DNA of 64,000 bases from Chytridium lagenaria (lineage: Eukaryota; Chytridiomycota; Chytridiomycetes; Chytridiales; Chytridiaceae). A program made the translations under genes and the position numbers. The DNA is taken from assembly GCA_025449115.1 (NCBI GenBank), contig JAHLKC010000041.1, forward strand, positions 186,001 to 250,000, written 5' to 3'. Under the pieces are notes generated by a model. It did no database searches. It saw nothing but the letters and a program-made list of their open reading frames with translations, and was not told the DNA's origin. This document shows, one piece after another, positions 1 through 11,050 of this stretch (the first letter of the stretch is position 1; each line of letters begins with the position of its first letter).

Positions 1-1
1 T

Positions 2-2561
2 GACCTTGGCATGCAAAAGGAAGTCTTATTCCACAAGTACCTCAAGGAATTGGTAATCTCCATTTCTCACTCACTCGCTTTAATTTTTTCAAAGGAAGCT
101 GTCGCGGATAGGGTAAAGACCGGCATTGAGATATCTCTGGATGACATCGTGAGCGTATGTGACTTTTTATATCTACAGCTAATACTTTTACCACAGTTTG
201 ACCCCAACGATGAAACTTTCGTTCAAAACATCGAATGCAACACTGCGAGATACGTCAAGCTATTTTCGGATGTCGTCGATGGGCTTCTTCCGAAAGTGGA
301 TACTGAGGTAAAATGGTTGAAAGGGTGTGTTGCTGACATCTGGTACAGCCAGGCGACGATTCGAATCCCTAGACGTTATTCTCTTTCAAAGAAAACAAAG
401 AAATGCTGTCATAATGAGGCCGGCGCAGCAAGCTTTCCTCCAATTCTGACAAGGCGATAGTAGGGTTCATCCTGGCATATTCACACTAACACGCTAAAGC
501 CATCTTTCCTTTAAGCCGAGAAGTAAGCAGAGAAACTTATCCATCAGAGATATAAAAGGTCTCTGGTTGGGAGACTAGTCACCGTCAAGGGGATTGTTAC
601 TCGTGTCAGCAACGTAAAGCCGCAGGTAGCCGTGATGGGAATGAGTTGCGACAAGTGTGGCTATGAGCATTTCCAAGTAGTTAATGCCCAATCCTTTATC
701 CCGCTTCCTGTTTGTCCTTCAGATGAGTGCAAGAGGCTAGGTCATAAGGGAAAGCTTTTCATGCAAACACGTGGGTCACGTTTTCTAAAATTTCAGGAAG
801 CCAAGATTCAGGAATTGGTACGGTGGTGAATTCAACTAACTGATATATTTCTTTCCTTCAGTCTGATCAAGTTCCTATGGGCCATATTCCTAGATCCATG
901 ACAGTGCATTTGTATGAAGACTTGACACGTCAAATCAGCCCGGGCGACACGGTCTTCATTTCGGAGTCTTCATGCCGACACCTTACGTCGGATACAAAAG
1001 TGTCATGGCCGGATTACTCAGCGATACATTTTTGGAGGTCCATCACATTGTTCAGTTGAAGAAGCAATACTCCAAGCTGGACTTGACCCCAGACATCAGT
1101 CAGCAGATCCGGACTCTCACCGATACTCCGATCTCTATCGCTTCCTATCGCAAAGCATTGCTCCCGAAATTTATGGTCATGAGGATATAAAGAAAGCTCT
1201 TCTTTTACTCCTGGTCAGCGGTGCCTCAAAGGAGACTCCTGATGGTATGAAGATCCGTGGAGACCTCAACGTCTGCCTTATGGGAGATCCTGGAGTTGCA
1301 AAATCACAATTGTTGAAGTACATTAGTAAGATCGCACCTCGAGGGATCTACACTACTGGGCGTGGAAGTTCCGGCGTCCGGTCTGACGGCAAGTGTTATG
1401 AGGGATCCCATCACAGACGAAATGGTGCTGGAAGGCGGTGCTTTTGGTGTCTGGCTGATAACGGAATAGCATGCATTGATGAATTTGACAAGATGGACGA
1501 AAACGATCGCACAGCAATCCATGAAGTCATGGAACAGCAACAATCAGTATAAGTAAAGTAAGTCGTTGCTTATTTTCTTTTAACAATTTTTAACATTAAA
1601 AGGCCGGAATTACAACGACTTTGAACGCCAGGACGTCATTTTGGCAGCAGCAAATCCGCAATTCGGTCGCTACAATACACGTCTTCGCCCAACACAAAAT
1701 ATCAACCTGCCAGCGGCTCTCCTCAGTAGATTCGATCTTCTCTTCCTCATTCTAGATAAGCCAGAGTTGGAAGACGACCTCCGGCTTGCATCGCATGTTA
1801 CGTTTGTCCATCTCCACAATGCGGCCCCAGTAAATCAAGGAACGTCAACTTTTTGGATGCCAATATTCTTCGGCACTACATTTCTCTTGCTCGAACTTAC
1901 AAGCCTATAATAACTACGGAGACTGCTGGGATTTTTAGTAAATGCATACACTCATATTCGACAAAAGGGAGAGCTCTCTGAACTTCAGTATACATGTGCA
2001 CGAAACTTTTGAGTATGATCCGTCTTTCCACAGCGCTGGTTAGTATTATTAGGTCAAACGAGAAACTAAATCTTTTCAGGCGCGTCTTCGCTTTTCTGAA
2101 GATGTGGATATTGGCGATGTTGAAGAAGCTATCAGACTGCTCGAAGTCAGTAAATCGTCTGTAAATGATAAAGATGCGAACAAATCAGAGTAAGCTTATC
2201 ATCAGAGATTCATATGATTCTGACGCCTTCCAAGGGATCCAACGTCAAATATCTACAGAATCATCAGAGAAATGTCTCAAGAGGGCTACAACGAGGGAGG
2301 AATGGCTAATGAACTTAGGTTGGCTTTGTTTCGATGATTCAACTAATTTTTTAGTATGGAGGATATTCGAGCACGAATCACGATGAAGGGTTTCAGTAAC
2401 GAAGACTTGGAAAGTGTTTGGATACATACGAAAATAACAACCTGTGGATGAGAACTCGAAACGGCACAATGCTCACCTGGGTCTACATTCAGGTATCATC
2501 ACATGATTAAGTAGCTACATATACTTACCCTCATCCCCTTTTGCAGGACGGAGATGATTGA
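2..2561 (+). CDS. MCM7: MCM7, DNA replication licensing helicase subunit
   Basis: Subunit of the hexameric MCM2-7 replicative helicase that unwinds origin DNA in the nucleus. Seen in order: an N-terminal helical part, the zinc-binding region (CDKCGYE and CPSDECKR near 650-735), [26 protein letters not shown], the Walker A segment [14 protein letters not shown] (1280-1320), TTGRGSSGV, Walker B CIDEFDKM, and the arginine-finger segment [13 protein letters not shown]. The winged-helix C-terminus ends in a tiny exon (2547-2561) after an intron at 2494-2546. Other introns include 53-94, 149-196 and 2039-2079. The first ATG is at 11, but the frame is open to base 2, so the true start may lie outside the window. 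At least five frameshifts (near 560, 970, 1120, 1380-1450 and 1640) and an in-frame TAA near 1550 interrupt an otherwise typical protein; sequence error is the likely cause. Confidence 0.95.
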
Positions 2562-2885
2562 ATTTGCTCTCCAAATCGTGACAGCTTTAAATTTATTAAT
2601 AAACTTCTGTAAACTGCTAGCTCTAATCCGTTGCTTTTAAAAGCCGCTGAATTCGTGGTAGGTAGCTTACGACAATATCATAGATGTTCATTTATGCCCA
2701 AGTTTGCTTGGATGGCCGGGATGTCTAAAGATCTCATGCAGGAGCAACTTTAACACATATACATATCTTCTGGCAATCAAAAATTTATATAACAGTGGCC
2801 CACATGGAATGATGATCCGGAGTTTCATGGTGCGAATGCGTTCCGCATAATGCAGCTACTAAATCCATATTAGACAGCGGGGCGA
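2562..2885. other. Intergenic spacer between MCM7 and MCT1
   Basis: About 320 bases holding the MCM7 3' end and the upstream region of the transacylase gene. It is AT-rich and I see no open frame with protein character, no RNA gene and no repeat. Confidence 0.5.
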
Positions 2886-4260
2886 ATGCCTCGTAGACTG
2901 CGAAAAAGTGCTCTTTTGTTTCCAGGACAAGGAGCCCAGGTATGTTCGGTTAAAATGCCAGTTGGCTAACGTTCATTAGCATATAGGTAGGATTTTTCTT
3001 GACATCGTTGGTCTGACGAGGAAGGAATGGGTGCGGATATCTACAAGGAGTATGAATCTGCCAGAGCTGTCATGGATGAATGTGAAGATGCACTGGGGAT
3101 CTCGTTGAAAAGGCTTATGTTTGAAGGGCCGCAGGTACAGAGTCTGAGGTTTGGCATGCTAACTTTGTAGCATGAACTTACATCAACCGAAAATGCGCAA
3201 CCAGGTACTGCAGTTTCGAATTAATTTGGCTAACGTTTTAGCCATATTATGCCATTCTATCGCGCTTGCTTAAGAGTTTTGGAGGTAGGATTTTGGACTG
3301 TCGCGAGGTTATTTACGAATATCTAGTCGGAATTAGGATTTGACGTTGGGTCGTGCACATATACTCTTGGCCACAGTCTTGGTGAATACTCCGCCCTAGT
3401 GGCGGCAGGCTCTATATCGTAAGTGAAATTGGGGTAACGTCATAATTAATTCCGCTTAGACTTGCAGATGCTGTGAAACTTGTTGTGTGTAGTCTCTTTC
3501 AACAATGAATTCGGGGTTAATGAAATTTTAGCGGCTTCGTGGAATTGCCATGCGGAATAGTACAAGTGAGAAACAAACGGCTATGAGGGCTTTAGTTATT
3601 CAACGGCGACCATTTGGAGGATATCGAGGCCGTTAATGTCAAAAGTGGAGCGATCACTACCGGAGGAGAGGTGGCTGAGATCGCCAACATCAACAGGTTG
3701 GTATTATAACGGAGTATTTGGCTTATTGTATAAGCCGATCACAAGTTGTGTTAAGTGGGACGGCAAAAGGTGTTGAGTACATTAGCTCCATTATCCAGAT
3801 GAAGGGTTTTGCTGGACGATCTGTAGGATTGCCTGTTTCTGCCCCTTTTCATTGCAGCCTCATGAGCCCAGCCGGTGAGCATATGCGAAAGGCTTTGGAG
3901 CAAATAGAATTTAAGGAACCTATTATTGACGTCATATCAAATGTCACAGGCAGACCGGTAAGCAGATGGTCTTCATAATTTATTCAAATCTGTGATATTT
4001 TTTATGACCATATGAATTTTCAAGTTCAACAGCAGGACAGACATCGGCCATCTGCTTGAACAACAAGTCACGAAAACTGTACAGTGGCATAGAAGCATAA
4101 GATTTGCGCGAGACGAGGATGTGAATGAGTGGATTCGTTGTCGGGCCGTCCCGTGTCTTATCCAACCTGTTGAAAAAAGAATACCCTCTTGACGTGATCA
4201 AATCCGTCTCGACAACAACAGACCTAAAATGTTTACTAGAACAACTCAATAAACATCAGT
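2886..4260 (+). CDS. MCT1: Malonyl-CoA:ACP transacylase (mitochondrial fatty acid synthesis type)
   Basis: Transfers malonyl groups from CoA to acyl carrier protein, the entry step of type II (mitochondrial) fatty acid synthesis. Seen: LLFPGQGAQ, the nucleophile elbow LGHSLGEYSALVAAGS (active-site Ser), RLRGIAMR, the substrate segment GLPVSAPFHCSLMSPA with the catalytic His, and the distal SNVTGRPV. The gene has at least eight short introns (2940-2979, 2987-3024, 3135-3170, 3205-3241, 3285-3326, 3419-3459, 3697-3734 and one from about 3960). A 7-nt exon (2980-2986) is needed to give QHIGMGADIY. The N-terminus (MPRRLRK) is short and basic, so import into mitochondria is inferred from family. 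Frameshifts lie near 3270, 3600 and 4100. Homology ends about 4255; the frame then stays open to 4553, antisense to MED4, so the true stop is not settled. Confidence 0.88.
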
Positions 4261-4982
4261 CTGCCAGCGATCGTAAGTCTAAATCTAAAGCTCGTCTTCC
4301 TCTTCTGCGTGGCGTGGGGGGTGGGGCGAGGTTCGACATATCCATCTCTAAAACCTGGGGCTGCACGTTTTGCTCTAAAATGAAAGTCAGTGCAATTGGG
4401 AATCTGGGAAACCTTTCTGAAAGCTGGCCTCTTCCGCTACTTCCTGGCAAAAATAATAAACTTCTTCTCATATGCATCTTGAGGGATCGGAGGATGATTG
4501 ATGGGCATCCAGGCGGTGGTGGGGATGTGTACTTTGCCAGCCTTCGAGCATAACTTAAAATATTATCATAATCAACCTTCTCTGCTCAGTTAGATATATT
4601 CAAGGTCCATTACTTTGTTTGATTGTTCCATCGCCTTTCGTCTGTGGTCCGCTTGTGCAATGACATTCTCAAGTTGCTCCTCCGCATGCTTCAGCTTGTA
4701 GAGCATGCTTAAATGGTGGAATTACATTCGTAGATATCTCTTTGCAGCAGCGAATTTTGTTTTGTCTTGTACAGTGATCCTGGACTGGAGCAGTTAGCAA
4801 ACGGTCGATAAAACAAATATACCTCGTTTAAGTAGCTGCTCCGTTATTTCATACTCCGTGAATATTTGCTTTAATACTAGGGATGCTTGATTGACGGAGC
4901 CATTGGGATCAAAGGAGTCGGATAGAGAGGTGAGGAGGTCTTCTAGTTTCTTCAAGGCCAAGTGAATGTCATCGGACTTCAT
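4256..4982 (-). CDS. MED4: Mediator complex subunit 4
   Basis: Middle-module subunit of Mediator, which links transcription factors to RNA polymerase II. Read on the minus strand it starts MKSDDIHLALKKLEDLL, continues through a coiled coil (LSMLYKLKHAEEQLENVI), then after an intron gives the family hallmark VDYDNILSYARRLAKYTS, PPPPG and INHPPIPQDA, and ends with an acidic/basic tail (LDLDLRSLAD). The order helix, coiled coil, ILSYARR, proline block matches MED4. Introns: 4780-4822, one just after the coiled coil, and a roughly 40-bp one before the last exon with a CTGAC branch site. Single-base frameshifts are needed near 4713 and in the PPPPG-W-MP segment. It converges on MCT1 with essentially no spacer. 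The name is inferred from motif order, not from a search. Confidence 0.83.
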
Positions 4983-5315
4983 TTTTGTGTTCGGATGATT
5001 GGAGCCTCCTTATCCTTAAAAAAATTATAGGTATCTCCCTGCCTGGTTATAAATGCATTCATGTGCACTTGTTTTTTTATTTTGTCATTAACTCGCCTTA
5101 ATTGCTTTTCTGTTATTTTTATGAGAGCAGTTTTAGACTAGACGCTGAAGTCGACGTCGGAAAGAGTAACCAGTTTTAAATGGCAATTTTCTCAGTATTG
5201 ATTATGTGCTGTAAAGGCGATACAAAATGGGGTAACCACGTATTGTTCGTTGTCCATAAAGTTATCATCAAAGCTCTTTGGTTTCCACTTCCGACAAGGG
5301 TGCATGCGGGAGCAT
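4983..5315. other. Intergenic spacer upstream of MED4
   Basis: About 330 AT-rich bases between the MED4 start codon and the PPIL1 stop codon, both genes on the minus strand. It must carry the MED4 promoter. I see no gene, RNA or repeat in it. Confidence 0.45.
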
Positions 5316-6055
5316 TCACTGAACTGTTGCATTTCTGATAATAAGGTCTTCAATCGGTCGGTCGGTATTATCTGTTGGCACGAGACCCATTCTTTTCACC
5401 ACAGTCATGCCGTTTGATACTCTTCCAAATATAGTGTGCTTTCCATCCAGCCATGGAGTAGGCGCTAGGGTAATGAAAAACTGACTAAAAAAAAAAAGTT
5501 AAGGGCAAGCTTTAAATCAGGGGCCATTTACCTTCCGTTTGTGTTGGGACCTGAATTTGCCATTGAAAGAATTCCGGCTCCTGTATGCTTCAACTCTGTG
5601 TGAATCTTATAGTTTATGTTAGAATGATTACCGTTAAAATGAACACCCACCTCATCCTCAAACTTTTCACCATATATAGATGCTCTACTCTTTTGTTACT
5701 GCAGTAGTTGTAGTTATTGCCTTACCCTCCCCTTCCAGTCGCAGTCGGGTCACCTAACAATGATGAGTACATTGAAGTGAATGCACATTTAAGCCTTACC
5801 TCCTTGAATCATAAAGTCCGAAATGATGCGATGGAACTTTGTGTTGTTATAGTAGCCTCGTTTTGATAGCTCTATCCGTAGAGATCAGAATTGACTTTTG
5901 CATGGCTCACCGTAGAAGTTCTTGCATGTCTTTCGTGGAATATATGGATTGATCAGAATTGTAGCTTATCTCATGCAGCAAACCTTGGGAGCATGGTTCC
6001 AGTACAGCTCAAATTCAATTTGGCCCGCAGTGGTGTTTAGAATTACAGAGCCCAT
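5316..6055 (-). CDS. PPIL1: Spliceosomal cyclophilin (PPIL1-type peptidyl-prolyl isomerase)
   Basis: Single-domain cyclophilin that catalyses proline cis-trans isomerisation; PPIL1 orthologues sit in the activated spliceosome through SKIP/Prp45. Exons give [19 protein letters not shown] at the start, [18 protein letters not shown] with the catalytic FHR, then [25 protein letters not shown] with active-site Gln/Phe, and the tryptophan-loop [13 protein letters not shown]. It ends [16 protein letters not shown]. The LYW..HAP start and the short tail are typical of PPIL1 rather than cyclophilin A. It is cut by at least five introns of 35-60 bp. The start at 6055 fits the family length of about 160 residues. 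DAW1 lies upstream on the same strand, 136 bp away. Confidence 0.9.
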
Positions 6056-6191
6056 GTCAGCCAGAGCCTAGAATAGATTTTTCAGTCTGACATCGTCACA
6101 ACAATTTCTCGGTGATTCTATATGCGAGTGCCAAAAAGTTTGATCAAGTTCACACAAGGCTCTATATTTATTTCCATATACATCATCTCAA

Positions 6192-8007
6192 TTAGTTTTG
6201 GACGCGACTGCTTTCCAAATATTACAGGTGTTGTCCTTTGCACCTATATGACGTTAGACGGCATGCAATGTAGGCTTCTTTACCAGTAACTATTAAATCA
6301 CCGTCGTAACTACATGCCGTTCCAAAAACTTCGTCCGAGTGTTCCTCCAGAACCTTATGTGATGAGTCACGACAATAGGAAGCCAATTCAAACCTGTAAG
6401 CAGTCTCCACCGTACGCATCCCAAAGCCGTACCGTCTAATGAATTCAACGTCTTTATTGTATATTGCTTTATGTTTACCTTATCCCTCGATGCTGTGATG
6501 ATTCGGTCTCCTCTGGGTATAAACGAAGCCTTATATCACGTTAAACAATAATTTCTCGACGCCAGGGTTCACCTTGATTACTTCATCGTCGTGTCCCTTG
6601 AGCACAAGCTTGCAACTATAGTCATGACAATCATAAACACGTGCAGTCTTATCGGAAGAAGATGTCACAACTTGCGCACCAGTACAACTGAAGCTCGCAT
6701 CCAGCACGTCCTCTGTATGCCCTCTATAAAGTTTAGTCATGGCGTGATAGACTACATTACCTCAACGTTGCATTGCATTGTCCTAATGACGAGCTCCACA
6801 ATTTTGCGGTGCCTAAACGTCAGCTTTATCGGTGTTATAAACACTTACCATCCAAGGATGCGGTGAGGATAGCATCAGAAGAGAAATTGAACTCTACTTT
6901 GGTGATCTCCTGTCTATGACCTATCAACGTATGCAAGTTCTTTCTGTGCCAGACTCATTAGCGCGTACTTTGATATTATCTACTTTGCCATCCTTATATC
7001 CCAAACGTTTGCAGTGGAGTCAAGTGACCCTGTCACGAGCATGTCGTTGTACATGCTGAAAGCCACACCAATGATTTCTTTTGAATGTCCCTTTAGAAGT
7101 CAGTTGCAAGGATTGTTATTATCAACCTTCATTCGAAGAGCCTCTCCACTCTCTATTCTGAGATCCCACAAGCAGCAAGTATTGTCCATGCCGCCGGTCG
7201 CCAAGAGGTCACCATGGCTTCCGAAAGAAACAGATAAAATTTCTCCCTGATGACCGCGAAGGACTTGAAGGCACTTTCCAGTTTCGTGATCCCATATCTT
7301 TTCATTTTTTTAACTTTCTTTGGTGTTTTTAAATCCCTTACTCTTGCAGTTTTGTCAAATGAACCTGTAGCAATTTTATCGCTGCATTTTAGTTGATATT
7401 CATCTATGTATGGTACCTATATGGCTGATTTAATGATATACTATATACGACATTTTGATGCCCCGATAACGTGAGAATGTCTTTCCCGTCAGATGTATCC
7501 CAAATCTTGCAAGTCCGATCGTAGCTGGCGGTCAAAATCCTAATATATTTATTTAAAAGTTCTGCATGAGTATACCTTGTTCCGTTTTTGTTGGATGTCA
7601 AGTTGTGACGGGAAGAGCATGAGCTTGAATTTTTGATGCAGGGAATAAGAAGAAGGTGATGGCTCGCCATAATTTGTTTTTCAATCCTGTTCATAAATTA
7701 AACATTCTAAAGATACAGCATGTAGAGACTAACGTTCTAATAAATGGATATATTCTATCCATCCGACTTTCGAATGGCATTCTTTTCTGTTGCAAGCTTC
7801 TTCCCCAACTCTTGGATGTCTGTGCTGCAAGGCACCAGGGATGCTATTAACATCCCGCTAACTCTTTAAAAGCGCTTACGTTGGGGAGAGCTCAAGCACG
7901 TCAACATTCTTTGTCTGATGTATATGATGTCTCATTGGATTCGATGATGATGCCGGAGGAAAGTAGCGTAGCTTACAGAAGTTGTTTTGGGTCGAAGACC
8001 ACTCCAT
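6192..8007 (-). CDS. DAW1: DAW1, WD40 dynein-arm assembly/transport factor
   Basis: WD40 beta-propeller protein (ODA16/WDR69) that carries outer dynein arms to the intraflagellar transport machinery. The N-terminal motif KLRYFPPGI is diagnostic of DAW1. Repeats follow: [54 protein letters not shown] and [19 protein letters not shown], ending in [16 protein letters not shown]. The closing DNTCxIW is nearly identical to the family ending. About eight short introns interrupt the repeats, and several repeats need frame changes. One of several axonemal genes here. Start chosen at 8007 because the PPGI motif follows within 20 residues. Confidence 0.92.
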
Positions 8008-8231
8008 GATTGTCAGCCCTAGTCATATTGCATGACAATTCAACTCAATAACAAAGTATTTACAAAATGTATGTGTAAGTACGTGTATTATAGTATTAAT
8101 TATTAATAATATACAAGTGCAGAGTTAAATAATTATTGCACACTGAGCAAGATACATCAAACTGAGATATTACGGGTCACACCAACAGGATGCAGATAAT
8201 GGACGACGTCTTCACTCCATCTTTCTCTTCT

Positions 8232-10951
8232 TCAGCTAAAGAAATATTCTACTGGATGTGCAGCAAGAGTTGATGGAACGTATTCTGTCGCGTTTGGTCT
8301 CAAAACATGAACGATCTTTCCAGTTTCATGATTGATAACGTCTACACTGTTGATGAACCGCGACAAGGTAATCTCCTCCAAATTTATCTGCAAATGTTAA
8401 TTACAAGTTGAAAAATTCGTACTTGCAAAAGTGAGGGATTTCTCCAATTTAACGACTTTCAAATCTTTCCTACTCGAACCTCCGTACGACAGTCCGACGT
8501 CTATAGACAATTGAGATAATAGATGAAGAAAGCGCCTTACTCTCATAGCAAAGAACATAGCCATTACTAAACGATAAACATTTGACTGGACTTCCGCAAC
8601 GAACTTCTTGAACCTTTAACTTATCCACAAAGTCCACCAGGTCAAGGGATGAAAATCGTACATTCGAAAGTCAGAGGCCCTCCAATGCTTAGCCGAAAAT
8701 TTCTTCCTCAATATTGCAAAACGTCCGCCGATTTCGGAATGAAGTCAACATGCAGTTCCTAAAAAATTAGATTTATAGTCAAATACTACACCTTTTCCCG
8801 CGTGAATCTGTTGTAAGGATGTGCAGTCCACTTAAAAATGAAAACAGAGTATTGCATACCCACGAAAAGGTAGGTTTCTCCTATGACAGACGCTTCAACA
8901 AAGTTAATTACGAGCATTAGCTCATGACCTTACCAATTGAGAAAAATACACTCCCTTGGTTTCTTTGATCTTTTTCACTTTGGTTTCAACCTCAAACTTT
9001 TGCTTTCTTCCAAACTTGGTTCCGTCGACGTATTCATGTGTAGACACAATTCCATGTTTGCCTACATGTTTAAGAGACGCCTCATTTTACAATACCTGAA
9101 CGCGTAACGATTACTTTAGCTCTTTAACATACTGCATCTGGATAAAGGGTCGAGAAGATAATGGGACAATCTTTGCGTCTTGCGCTTATTCGGTCACGTG
9201 AAGCATATATTCTACACTTACATGTCGTATCAAAGGAAAACAAGCCTTCGTTGGTACCAATCAACAGCAGATCACCTACGTCGGCGGTCAATGTGTTGGT
9301 TAAAATACGCGTCGTACCTAAGCTTTCGGCGCACATAACTTTGACTGCCAGTCTACATACACGTGTTGCCTTAAAGGTCTGAATCAATTAGAAAGGGAGA
9401 GAAGCTATTCATCCACCGGTTTTCGATTGAGTTGCCATTTCTCCTGGTTTAACAGTCTACACCTCTTTAGTGCAATGATACAAGTAGTTTTGCAAACCTT
9501 ATCTTCATTTTCTGAAGATACTGCTTCATTTGCTTGAGATACCGGATGAAGTACTGCGGAAGATGTTGCTCAAACACCACTTCACTATTTACTCTTCCAC
9601 TAGACGCCAGCTTTCTTTTTTCTTTCTCTCGCTTCCCGAGAACGCTCAATGAGACCTATAATGATATTGGGAGAAGCTGTAGCTGATGTGATGAACGGAT
9701 GCTATAATGTTTAGCTTAGTAACGGATTTGACATCATTGTACCTCAAGAAGATCTTGTGAAGAAGGTCTGCTTTCCGGGTCTTTTTCAAGACAGCTTTTC
9801 ACAAAATTCCGAAACTCGTCACTCCTACCAAGAGAAAAGTAAGCGTTGTGTTATTTTGAAAGCTAACCAAGGTTTGCTGTCACGAAGTTTCGGTGGGTCC
9901 AGTTTTGGAATCATAAAGAGTACTCGCATTGGATGCATGTCGAACATTGGTGGACTGGCATTCGGCCATTTCAATTGCCGTTATACGAGAGACCATATAT
10001 CAGCCAATTGAACATTAGCTTTAAACCTTTTCTTTAAGAAAAATACCTTGGAGTCATAAGACGTTCCTTGTTGTTCTGACGTTATGACCTCTGGTGCCAT
10101 CCTAATGCAGTCAGTATAAGTTTAATTGAGCTCATCTGGGATACCAATAAGGAGTACCGATGAAGGTATGGCGTTTTTGAGAAGGTTTTCGTCAGTTGAG
10201 TTTGAAACTCCCAAAGTCGGCTGGTTTTATTAATAAAGATATGAGTTTTGCGCTAACCTAATTTGATCTCCCCTGTTTCCGTCAGCAGAAGGTTGCCTTT
10301 ACAGAGTTAACTTTTATGAATACTAATAAAGAAAACTCACCGCATTTTAATATCTCGGTGGATTTTTTGTCGAGAATGCCAGAAATGAAAGCCCCTGTAA
10401 TTTGATGTCAGATAAATTTACGAGAAATCACGGACATTTAAGCATTCTCGAATGATGTGTGCAATTTCGTTTTCGTCCAGTGGTCCTTTCAAAGCTGCCT
10501 AATTGAGTATAAAATTTCTATATATTATGCGAACCTTTATAAATAGCTTCAACGGAGCCGCCCCCGCAATATTCCATGGCAATCTAAAGTATTAGATACC
10601 ATGGAACGGATGTTACTACCCAAATATGTTTCTGCCCTTTCACGGGGCCTTTTTTCATATACATCCTATGTAAGAGACGATGTTTCTAAATGCGCAGTCT
10701 CTCAAGAAGTTGACTTCATTAAGAACTTCCTTTAAATCCTCTCCTGCTTCCAGCTTGATGACCTTGATGGCGGCCAACAGCCCAGAAGAAAACACTTTTG
10801 CCTAGCTTGAATGATAATAAGCCTTATTCAGGGCAAACCTTGAATACTTCTCCGTACTTCCGGTGCCAATATGCTCCAGAAGTTCAAAAATTGCTTCGGG
10901 GTCTTCATCCGTCGTGATGTTGGATATGGGTTTTTGAAGGGAGTTGGACAT
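8232..10951 (-). CDS. Germinal-centre (MAP4K-like) protein kinase with C-terminal CNH domain
   Basis: Ser/Thr kinase of the STE20/GCK group. Seen after MSNSLQKPISN: ELLEHIGTGSYGEVFK (P-loop), AAIKVIKLE (VAIK lysine), AMEYCGGGS, GNLLLTETGEIKLADFG (DFG loop), TFIGTPYW joined over an intron to MAPEVIT, VDIWSLGITAIEMAE, and FRNFVKSCLEKDPESRPSS. After a charged linker (about 9470-9650) the C-terminal third is CNH-like: GDLLLIGTNEGLFSFD, GVYFSQL and DLKVVKLEKSLTFA, ending VINHETGKIVHVLR. Kinase plus CNH is the architecture of MAP4K1/2/3/5 and TNIK. The MAPEVIT activation segment and the following CQxPPMFDMHP region, recovered after a frameshift, favour MAP4K. Upstream 10952-11050 is shared with the next, divergent kinase gene. 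Exact substrates cannot be inferred. Confidence 0.84.
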
Positions 10952-11050
10952 TCTTTTGACTCCGCTTAGCTGAAAATTGTCACATCAAGTCTGCATGACG
11001 GTTCGTTTCAAGAAGGAAGGTTGGTCATTCAGCAGGTGCGTTTGGCTTAA
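10952..11050. promoter_or_regulatory. Short divergent promoter between two protein kinase genes
   Basis: About 100 bp separate the MAP4K-like start codon (minus) from the first plausible start of the CH-kinase gene (plus). The shared-promoter role is inferred from geometry only. Confidence 0.35.

Noticed and set aside
355..370. GATTCGAATCC resembling a tRNA T-loop (B box)
   Set aside because: The flanking bases do not form a T stem, no A box lies at the right distance, and it is inside the MCM7 gene.
4700..4730. An 18-bp intron (GTAATTCC...TTTAAG) in MED4 that restores the frame
   Set aside because: Such tiny introns are known only in special cases, it lacks the CTRAC branch site seen in other introns here, and a single-base indel, common throughout the window, explains the frame just as well.
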